Shown piece after piece: positions 4,467-9,346 of a stretch of DNA of 9,346 nucleotides; positions within the stretch are counted from its first letter, which is position 1, and each line of letters starts with the position of its first letter. The position numbers and the translations under genes are program-made. Source of the stretch: JALZHR01 sp036389695 (lineage in GTDB: Bacteria; Acidobacteriota; Blastocatellia; Pyrinomonadales; Pyrinomonadaceae); assembly GCA_036389695.1 (NCBI GenBank), contig DASVWG010000006.1, forward strand, positions 1-9,346, read 5' to 3'. The notes beneath the pieces are model-generated. The model worked only from the letters and a program-made list of their open reading frames with translations. It did not search any database and was not told the origin of the DNA.

Positions 4467-5979
4467 ATTTGACGGGAGTCTGGGTGACTGATTGCAAATC
4501 GGCTTGGTATGTGCCGACGACGAAGCGCAGAGGCAGACGTCTTTCGTCGACTGAAAGCCAGATTTTAAGATTTAATTGGTCAATCTGCGGGTTTCCGGTC
4601 GATATCGCGACGACCTGCGCCGGAAGTCTCCTGCCTTGAAATTCGATTATATCGACCGTCGAAGGCTTCAGAATCAGGACATACGGTTTGTCGCCGACAA
4701 ACACGGCGACGCGCGTGTCGTTAATCGGATTTTCCCGATTTTTGCTCTGCGCCAGGCTAAACGAGCGAATCGCGTAAGCCAGCGATAAAAGATTGTGCGT
4801 GCCGACCGGAATCTCTATCCGGCTGCCGGTATTATCCAGCGCGAAACCGGCGGCTTGCTCGAATCGGACGAATTGATTATACGAGCTTAAGCTGCCGGTT
4901 AATTTTATATCGATGTTCATCGGCGCCAGCGAAACCGGGTCGACGTAAGATTTCATCGAGTCGCCGACATTCAAAATTCCTCTCTGCTGACCGCCCGCCG
5001 AAACAATCGCCGTCAATAAAAGACTGTCTCTGCCGGAAAAGCCGTCTCTTGACGAAAGCAATTTGCGCTCTTTCGCCTGAAGCGTCACGGTGCCGATATT
5101 TTGATTTTGCGACTTAACCGTAAAATTTAAAGTTTCGCCCAGATTAAACGGCAGTTCTTCCGGCAGCGGCTGATTTTCGACGTAAGGCGTCGCCGCCGGC
5201 GTCGGGCGCGGAGTTTGAATCGCCAGAGGCGTCGGTGTCGGCGTCGTCAAAACGGGCGTCGGCTCGACCTGCGTGTCGGTCGGCAAAATCGTCTGCACGC
5301 TGGCGAGCGAAGCGCGAAATTCGCCTTTCGACGTTTTAAAGCGAATTAAAACCGGCATCCGCGCTTCGTCGCTGCTGAAATTGATGCGCAATTCCTTCAA
5401 GCCGATTTCATCCAGAAACGTGCTCTGAACCGTCGAAACGTTTGTTTCAAAATCGCCCGCGTCGGTTTTTATTTTTTCCGTTCCGGTCGTCTGAAACGTC
5501 GCGATATATGTTTTGTCGTTTTCCTGAAAAGTGATGCTGCCGGTTCCGTTCAAATTTCTGGCTTGATAAATCGCCGTCAGCAAATCGTGATAAGCGGTCG
5601 GATTTTCCAGAAAATTTTTCGCCGTTTCCTTCGGCAGAATGCCTTCGTTGGAAATGATTTTGGTGTAGAGCGGCAAGCCGGTTTCGGCGGAAGCGTAAGA
5701 GAGACGAATCTCGTCCAAAAGATAAAAAGCGCTGACCAGGTTGGTCGTCTTGAATTTTCCTTGTAATTCGACGGCGTCTCTGCCGCCCAATTTGCCACGC
5801 GAGACGACAAAGATTTCGGCGTAAGCGGCATCGGTCATTTTTCCGAACTGGACGTTATACGAAAGGCGCTCGCCGACGCGAAAAGGCGTAGCAGGCTGTA
5901 GTTTCGGGACTTCCTGTGCGAAGACGGCGACAAAACCCAGAATAACGACGGCTAAACTTATAAACAGTGAGTTTCTCAT
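4465..5979 (-). CDS. Secreted protein with two DUF3108-type domains joined by a Pro/Thr linker
   Basis: 504 residues from the ATG at 5977-5979; a TTG just before it is a less likely start. The signal peptide is MRNSLFISLAVVILGFVAVFA, cut before QEV. Domain 1 (about 33-232) begins FRVGERLSYNVQFG, the opening of DUF3108, a periplasmic beta-rich family of unknown function. A linker rich in PTP repeats spans about 239-266. Domain 2 (about 278-500) begins FNLGETLNFTVKS. The two halves also end alike: SSDEARMPVLIRFKT...FRASLASVQT (about 202-230) against SVDERRLPLRFVVGTYQADLQSVTQT (about 476-501), which indicates an internal duplication. No catalytic residues are evident, so a binding or envelope role is inferred. 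It lies 39 bases after pyrF on the same strand, probably co-transcribed but functionally unrelated. No Shine-Dalgarno is seen. Confidence 0.8.
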   Translation of the reverse strand: MRNSLFISLAVVILGFVAVFAQEVPKLQPATPFRVGERLSYNVQFGKMTDAAYAEIFVVSRGKLGGRDAVELQGKFKTTNLVSAFYLLDEIRLSYASAETGLPLYTKIISNEGILPKETAKNFLENPTAYHDLLTAIYQARNLNGTGSITFQENDKTYIATFQTTGTEKIKTDAGDFETNVSTVQSTFLDEIGLKELRINFSSDEARMPVLIRFKTSKGEFRASLASVQTILPTDTQVEPTPVLTTPTPTPLAIQTPRPTPAATPYVENQPLPEELPFNLGETLNFTVKSQNQNIGTVTLQAKERKLLSSRDGFSGRDSLLLTAIVSAGGQQRGILNVGDSMKSYVDPVSLAPMNIDIKLTGSLSSYNQFVRFEQAAGFALDNTGSRIEIPVGTHNLLSLAYAIRSFSLAQSKNRENPINDTRVAVFVGDKPYVLILKPSTVDIIEFQGRRLPAQVVAISTGNPQIDQLNLKIWLSVDERRLPLRFVVGTYQADLQSVTQTPVK

Positions 5980-6018
5980 CAAAAAATTAACAAAGGAAAT
6001 TTTCAGGATTTTGCCTTT

Positions 6019-6777
6019 TCAATTTTCCCTTCCACCTTCCCTTTTGCGTTCTTCTATTTCTCCCAAAATTTTTCGGACGGCTTCGCGTCGATTCGCCGCC
6101 AGCAGAATCGGGCGACCGATGACCAGAAAATCCGCGCCCGAATGTAACGCTTCGCTTGCAGTCATTACACGCTTCTGGTCGTCGGAAGTTCCAGTTTCAA
6201 GCGGCTTTAATTTAGGGCGCACGCCCGGCGTCACGATTAAAAAATCGTTTCCCAGATTTTTCCTTATCAGACGCGCTTCGGTCGGCGCGGCAACCACACC
6301 GTCTAAACCACATTTTGCCGTAAGTTTCGCCAATCTCAAAACTTGCGCGCCCGTTTCGGCTTCGATTCCGGTTTCGCGCAGAGTTTTTTCGTCCGTGCTG
6401 GTCAAAACCGTGACGCCGATAATTTTCGGCTGCCGCAGGTTTTCCCTTTCGCAAACTTCCCTGACCGCCGCGACCGTTTGCGAAAGCATCTCGCCGCCGC
6501 CGAGCGCGTGAACATTAAACATCCAGACGCCGAGACGCGCGACTTCGATTGAAGCTTTCGCGACCGTATTCGGAATGTCGTGAAATTTTACGTCGAGAAA
6601 AAGCTTTATGTCGCTGCGGACGACTTCCCGAACGAATGATGCGCCCGCCGCCGTAAATAGTTGCAAGCCGATTTTAAACGCGCCGACCTCGCCGCGCAGC
6701 TCATCGATAATTTCACGCGCGTCAAAGGCGGTTTCCACGTCGAGCGCGACGATTATTTTTTCTTTATTCGAAGTCAT
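6019..6777 (-). CDS. pyrF: Orotidine 5'-phosphate decarboxylase
   Basis: A 252-residue cytoplasmic enzyme that decarboxylates OMP to UMP, the last step of de novo pyrimidine synthesis. The TIM-barrel signature is intact: IVALDV (D13), FKIG (K35), and LDVKFHDIPNTV (61-72) with the charged network D62, K64 and D67. TPGVRP (183-188), DQKR (200-203) and GADFLVIGRPI (214-224, R222 for phosphate) follow. The length is usual for the bacterial PyrF group 1. The C-terminal run EERKREGGREN is Arg/Glu-rich and encoded by a purine-rich simple stretch, probably dispensable. The start is the ATG at 6775-6777; no Shine-Dalgarno is visible. The gene sits 59 bases after the TPR gene and 39 before the DUF3108 gene. 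No other pyrimidine gene is in view. Confidence 0.97.
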   Translation of the reverse strand: MTSNKEKIIVALDVETAFDAREIIDELRGEVGAFKIGLQLFTAAGASFVREVVRSDIKLFLDVKFHDIPNTVAKASIEVARLGVWMFNVHALGGGEMLSQTVAAVREVCERENLRQPKIIGVTVLTSTDEKTLRETGIEAETGAQVLRLAKLTAKCGLDGVVAAPTEARLIRKNLGNDFLIVTPGVRPKLKPLETGTSDDQKRVMTASEALHSGADFLVIGRPILLAANRREAVRKILGEIEERKREGGREN

Positions 6778-6836
6778 TAATTAAATAAAAGGCAGGACGA
6801 AAAAGCAGTTTTGTCATTTTGCACCGCAAGCGGATT

Positions 6837-8051
6837 TTAACCGATTATTTTATAAATTTCTTCCCGGAACAGTTTCGTCAAACGCCGCGCGCCGTTGGTC
6901 AGAAGATGTTTTTCAGTCGTTTTCAAACGGCGAAACGGCAGCGCGATCGGCGACGGCTCCGCCTTTTTTTGCTTGAAAAAAGCCAGACATTCCGCGCCCG
7001 CTTCTTTTGTCTGCCACGCGCGCTCGAACGCTTCGCGCTCTTTGGCTTCTTCGCCCGAAAGATTGAAAATCAAGCCGAGCATATACCACGCGTCCGAGAA
7101 ATTTTCGTCGCGCTCGATGGCTTTTTCCAGATATTCCCGCGCGGTTTGAAAGCGTTCGAGCTGGAAATACGCGCACGCCGCGAGGTATCGCATTTCCGGC
7201 AAATCGCGTTTTTCCAGCGCTTCGCTGAAAGCCGCCAGCGCTTCAATCCAGTTTTCTTCCGCCGCCGCCAGAAATCCCCACGCGTAATTGGCGCAAAACG
7301 AAGTTTCCGGCTTGCTCGATATGACGCTCAAAAACTTTCGGGCGTTTTCCGCCTCGCCCGCGTCGGCGTAAATTACGCCCAGCAGCAGCAGGATTTTTGT
7401 TTCCTGCGGCGCAAGCTCGAAGGCTTTTTCCAGATATTTTTTCGCCGCTTCGAATTTATCGGCGCGAAACAAGCTTTCCGAGAGAAAAATTAAAAGCGGA
7501 ACGTTTTGCGGCGAAGTCTGCGCGGCGCGTTCCAGATTGCGAAAGCCCTGTTTTTCTTCGCCGCCGGTTAAAAATCTCATTCCTTCTTTCACCAGATGCG
7601 CGAAAAGGTCGGCGTTCGGCTGTTCGTGATTGAGCAGGATGTTTTTGAAAATCCGCTCCCGATTGTTTTCCGGCGTTTCTTTGACGTCTTCGCTTTCCAG
7701 ACGCTCGCGCAGCTTCCGCGTCAGCGTTTCTTTTTCGGATATTCCGAGCGCGCCGAGCGATTCAATCAGCGTTTCCAGCAAAAAATGGTCGACCTGCGTC
7801 GTTTTTGCCTGCCGCAGCATTAAATCCAGCGCCATCGAAAGCCGCTCGGCGATTTGACCGAGACGCAGCTCGAGCAGCGATACGCGCTCCAGCAGATGGT
7901 CTTCGTAATAAGACGGCACGAGACTTTCTTCGTGCCTTACGGAAGGCGGAATGACGACCAGCATCAGGCGCGTGCCGCAACGCTGGCAGACGACATCGCC
8001 CGGCTCATTCGCCGCGCGGCATTTCTGGCAATATTGAGAAATTTTTTCCAT
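6837..8051 (-). CDS. Zinc-ribbon and tetratricopeptide-repeat protein
   Basis: A 404-residue protein of unknown function. Residues 8-25 form a zinc ribbon (YCQKCRAAN...VVCQRCG; C8, C11, C22, C25). A helical segment at about 50-85 (HLLERVSLLELRLGQIAERLS) looks like a short coiled coil. From about 150 to 352 there are roughly six TPR units; the clearest are NVPLLIFLSESLFRADKFEAAKKYLEKAFEL (about 183-213), PEMRYLAACAYFQLERFQTAREYLEKAI (about 285-312) and SDAWYMLGLIFNLSGEEAKEREAFERA (about 319-345). No signal peptide or membrane helix is seen, so it is likely a cytoplasmic scaffold. The ATG at 8049-8051 is fixed by the ribbon beginning at residue 8. The start lies 5 bases from a long palindrome and has no Shine-Dalgarno. 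It follows a small Cys-motif protein gene, and both products carry an N-terminal metal-ribbon-like motif. Confidence 0.8.
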   Translation of the reverse strand: MEKISQYCQKCRAANEPGDVVCQRCGTRLMLVVIPPSVRHEESLVPSYYEDHLLERVSLLELRLGQIAERLSMALDLMLRQAKTTQVDHFLLETLIESLGALGISEKETLTRKLRERLESEDVKETPENNRERIFKNILLNHEQPNADLFAHLVKEGMRFLTGGEEKQGFRNLERAAQTSPQNVPLLIFLSESLFRADKFEAAKKYLEKAFELAPQETKILLLLGVIYADAGEAENARKFLSVISSKPETSFCANYAWGFLAAAEENWIEALAAFSEALEKRDLPEMRYLAACAYFQLERFQTAREYLEKAIERDENFSDAWYMLGLIFNLSGEEAKEREAFERAWQTKEAGAECLAFFKQKKAEPSPIALPFRRLKTTEKHLLTNGARRLTKLFREEIYKIIG

Positions 8052-8056
8052 AAAAT

Positions 8057-8131
8057 GAGTACTGAGTATTGAGTGCTGAGTACTGAGTAAAATCGTTTTC
8101 TCTCAGTACTCAGCACTCAGTACTCAGTACT
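8057..8131. repeat. GAGTACT heptad palindrome (long intergenic hairpin)
   Basis: The left arm (8057-8087) is four heptads GAGTACT, GAGTATT, GAGTGCT, GAGTACT plus GAG. The right arm (8102-8131) is its reverse complement over 30 bases with one mismatch. The 14-base centre can itself pair (AAAA-TCG-TTTT). Each heptad is a variant of the self-complementary hexamer AGTACT plus one spacer base, G in the left arm and C in the right. The structure fills nearly the whole 81-base gap between the stop of the small CxxC gene and the start of the TPR gene. No T run follows, so it is not a standard terminator. Confidence 0.9.
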
Positions 8132-8132
8132 T

Positions 8133-8420
8133 TCAATCCAAATCCAGCGGGTTGCGAAACGGTTTGTCGGTTTCGTCTCCGGCGCGTTTCATCGCTTCCT
8201 TGAATTTTTCTTCGAGCAGTCGCTCGCGGTCTTTCATCGAAGACATTTCCTGCGCGAAAAGCTGTTCGCGGACTTCTTTCTGCTTGTTTAAATCGCTTTT
8301 TAAATCCTCAAACGAAGCGAGCTTTTTCGCTTTTTCCTCGTGCGCCAGAATCGCGCCGGTCTGCGCGTCAATCGTTAAATTCGTTTCACAACACGGGCAA
8401 ATCACCGTAAACTTTTCCAT
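8133..8420 (-). CDS. Small CPCC-motif coiled-coil protein
   Basis: A 95-residue cytoplasmic protein, not matched to a named family. The N-terminus MEKFTVICPCCETNLTID carries C8, C10 and C11 and reads like half of a zinc ribbon or knuckle: a CxxC turn after a beta strand, followed by a strand and the turn QTGAIL. Residues about 27-80 are highly charged and helical (KAKKLASFEDLKSDLNKQKEVREQLFAQEM...RERLLEEKFKEAMKRAG), consistent with a coiled coil. The end is acidic (NPLDLD). With only one Cys pair, metal binding would need dimerisation, which the coiled coil could provide; this is inference. It lies upstream of the zinc-ribbon TPR gene on the same strand, separated by the heptad palindrome, and downstream of the lipoprotein gene. 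The start at 8418-8420 has no Shine-Dalgarno but a -10 box close upstream. Confidence 0.75.
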   Translation of the reverse strand: MEKFTVICPCCETNLTIDAQTGAILAHEEKAKKLASFEDLKSDLNKQKEVREQLFAQEMSSMKDRERLLEEKFKEAMKRAGDETDKPFRNPLDLD

Positions 8421-8429
8421 AGCAAACCG

Positions 8430-8435
8430 ATTATA
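8430..8435 (-). promoter_or_regulatory. TATAAT -10 box very close to the start of the CPCC gene
   Basis: On the minus strand the sequence reads TGGGTTATAATCGG, a perfect TATAAT ending 9 bases before the ATG. A start at the usual distance would leave a leader of only a few bases, i.e. a near-leaderless message, which fits the lack of a Shine-Dalgarno. The -35 region is poor (TTCAAA at 18 bases), so confidence is moderate. Confidence 0.45.
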
Positions 8436-8477
8436 ACCCAGTTTACGCGATTGTTTGAAAGACTTTCCGAATGATTT

Positions 8478-9104
8478 TCAAGGTTTTGTCGGCGCTTTAA
8501 TCGGCGGCGCGTTCGGAGTTTGCGGCGGGCGCTCGGTTTTGCTTTCTTTTGCGTCGTCTTCTTTCGCTCCGGTCGCCGCGCCCGTGTCCGCGTTTGGCGC
8601 CGGCTTGGACGCTTGAATTCCGGCGGCTTGCAGAATTTGTTCCGCCGAATCGGCGGCAAAGTTTCTGATTTTGTCCGCCGCGACGGGAATGACTTTTCCG
8701 TTTTTCAGATAAATTTTTATTTGCACGTCCCTGCCGAAAGTCGCCTTCTCGATTTTCGCCAAAACCGGATTGCCTTTAAAAATTCTGGTTTCGATTGCGC
8801 CTTTTTCGTTCAGAACGGTGGTAATTTCCGAATTATCCGCCGCCGGAACCGCCGGATTGGTCGGTTTTATTTTTTGCGGGTCGATGTTGACGATTTGCGT
8901 ATTGTCGTTTGCCGTCGGCGCGCCGCTTGTGTTTCCCGGTCCCGGATACGGAATCATAGCGTTTGAAATCGGCGAGTTCTCCGGCGTATTCGACAAGTTG
9001 TTATCGCGTCTGGAAGTGCTCGCGTTGCCGCCGGAAGCGCCCGAACAGCCGCCGAGAAAAGTTAAAATAAGCGTGATAATTGCGATTTTTAAAATGCCGT
9101 TCAT
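8478..9104 (-). CDS. Lipoprotein of unknown function
   Basis: 208 residues. The N-terminus MNGILKIAIITLILTFLGGC is a lipoprotein signal: one Lys, a hydrophobic core and the lipobox LGGC with C20 as the lipidation site. Residues about 21-90 are Ser/Asn/Pro-rich and probably a flexible tether. A more ordered core at about 92-165 (EITTVLNEKGAIETRIFKGNPVLAKIEKATFG and VQIKIYLKNGKVIPVAADKI) has beta-strand character. It ends AEQILQAAGIQ, and the last 40 residues are low-complexity Ala/Lys/Pro. No enzyme motif is recognised. The start at 9102-9104 is supported by AGGAG 5 bases upstream. It is the first gene of the minus-strand series, divergent from a membrane-anchored plus-strand gene, and its product is likely anchored in the cell envelope. 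Confidence 0.75.
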   Translation of the reverse strand: MNGILKIAIITLILTFLGGCSGASGGNASTSRRDNNLSNTPENSPISNAMIPYPGPGNTSGAPTANDNTQIVNIDPQKIKPTNPAVPAADNSEITTVLNEKGAIETRIFKGNPVLAKIEKATFGRDVQIKIYLKNGKVIPVAADKIRNFAADSAEQILQAAGIQASKPAPNADTGAATGAKEDDAKESKTERPPQTPNAPPIKAPTKP

Positions 9105-9109
9105 TATTT

Positions 9110-9114
9110 CTCCT
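9110..9114 (-). promoter_or_regulatory. Shine-Dalgarno AGGAG of the lipoprotein gene
   Basis: Minus-strand AGGAG followed by AAATA and then ATG. It sets the start of the lipoprotein gene at 9104. Confidence 0.8.
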
Positions 9115-9127
9115 GAAGTTTTTGTAA

Positions 9128-9157
9128 ATTTTATGAAAAACGGTTAACCCAGTTTAA
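9128..9157 (-). promoter_or_regulatory. Possible lipoprotein promoter
   Basis: Read on the minus strand: TTAAAC (9157-9152), an 18-base spacer and TAAAAT (9133-9128). The -10 matches five of six consensus bases while the -35 is weak. A start near 9121 would leave a leader of about 16 bases that includes the Shine-Dalgarno. Confidence 0.4.
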
Positions 9158-9216
9158 CAGAATCGGCGGGAAATTTTTAATTCAAATTCAGAGTGGAATT
9201 TTTTTCGCGAAAAATC

Positions 9217-9245
9217 TTGACTTTTGAATTTTAGAGGCGTAATTT
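9217..9245 (+). promoter_or_regulatory. Possible promoter of the right-hand plus-strand gene
   Basis: TTGACT (9217-9222), a 17-base spacer and TAATTT (9240-9245). The -35 is good and the -10 is weak. An inverted repeat AGGCGT / ACGCCT (9235-9240 / 9260-9265) spans the -10 region and encloses the palindrome TTTTAATTAAAA (9243-9254), a possible operator. Confidence 0.4.
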
Positions 9246-9278
9246 TAATTAAAACTTTGACGCCTTTAGTCCACGATT

Positions 9279-9346
9279 ATGAGAAAATTCAGCCAAAAAA
9301 TCGAATTAACCGCCAACATTCTGATTATCGTCGTCGCCGTTTTGCT
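9279..9346 (+). CDS. N-terminal start of a membrane-anchored protein (truncated by window end)
   Basis: ATG at 9279-9281 opens a frame that runs to the window edge: MRKFSQKIELTANI, then LIIVVAVL. The first residues are basic and a hydrophobic stretch begins near residue 13, so an N-terminal membrane anchor or uncleaved signal is likely. Similar starts occur in membrane-anchored thioredoxin-like proteins of Acidobacteriota, but 22 residues are too few to assign a family. No clear Shine-Dalgarno precedes it. A promoter-like sequence lies 34-62 bases upstream. Confidence 0.5.
   Translation, partial: MRKFSQKIELTANILIIVVAVL

Noticed and set aside
6819..7493. A 224-codon open frame on the plus strand opposite the TPR gene.
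   Set aside because: It is antisense to a gene with clear TPR and zinc-ribbon sequence, and its product is a run of Arg/Phe-rich low-complexity sequence typical of a shadow frame.
8057..8131. CRISPR array, suggested by regularly spaced short repeats.
   Set aside because: The repeat unit is 7 bases, directly tandem without unique spacers, and the two halves are inverted; no cas genes are present.
8057..8131. Rho-independent terminator between the CPCC and TPR genes.
   Set aside because: The stem is long but mixed in composition and is followed by bases other than T on either strand, and the next gene starts 5 bases away.
8520..8966. A 148-codon plus-strand frame opposite the lipoprotein gene.
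   Set aside because: Arg/Phe/Val-rich shadow composition; the minus-strand frame has a lipobox and a good Shine-Dalgarno.

Overview
The window looks like a chromosomal stretch of a mesophilic bacterium with mid-range GC genes and AT-rich gaps. The protein families point, by inference only, towards Acidobacteriota, class Blastocatellia. The clues are a secreted Cys-rich DUF4214-like protein, a tandem DUF3108 protein, a zinc-ribbon/TPR protein, a FeoA-FeoB-small Cys-rich membrane protein operon, and simple repeats in the gaps. No rRNA, tRNA, insertion sequence, phage gene or CRISPR array is visible.

Layout. (a) 1-357, plus: the C-terminal end of a membrane protein, then a 369-base convergent gap with weak hairpins. 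(b) 727-3291, minus: a ferrous iron uptake operon, feoA - feoB - FeoB-associated Cys-rich membrane protein. A near-ideal promoter ahead of feoA lies almost entirely inside a perfect 15+15 bp inverted repeat, which is a strong candidate for an iron-responsive operator. (c) 3364-3794: a long gap holding a TTGACA-17-TAAGAT promoter and a roughly 280-base hairpin-rich leader for a divergent plus-strand gene (3795-4400). That gene encodes a secreted Cys-rich DUF4214-like protein and ends at a textbook terminator. (d) 9104 back to 4465, minus: five genes in the same direction. In transcription order they are a lipoprotein, a small CxxC/coiled-coil protein, a zinc-ribbon TPR protein, pyrF (UMP synthesis) and a secreted tandem-DUF3108 protein. 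Gaps are 39-81 bases, so they may be wholly or partly co-transcribed, although at least two starts have their own promoter-like sequences. (e) 9279-9346, plus: the first 22 codons of a gene beginning with a membrane anchor, divergent from the lipoprotein.

Functionally only the iron uptake operon and pyrF are clear. FeoB is the GTP-dependent Fe(II) permease, FeoA its small SH3-like partner, and the third small protein probably a Cys-bearing accessory. The other products are envelope proteins or zinc-ribbon scaffolds of unknown function.

The non-coding and low-complexity DNA is the most distinctive part: the feo operator, a 76-base palindrome made of GAGTACT-type heptads between two genes, AT-rich repeats between feoB and its small partner, and repeat-like sequence inside a variable loop of FeoB. 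I see no convincing new defence, mobile or biosynthetic system. The best leads are the feo operator, the structured leader of the DUF4214-like gene, and repeats that appear to have entered genes.
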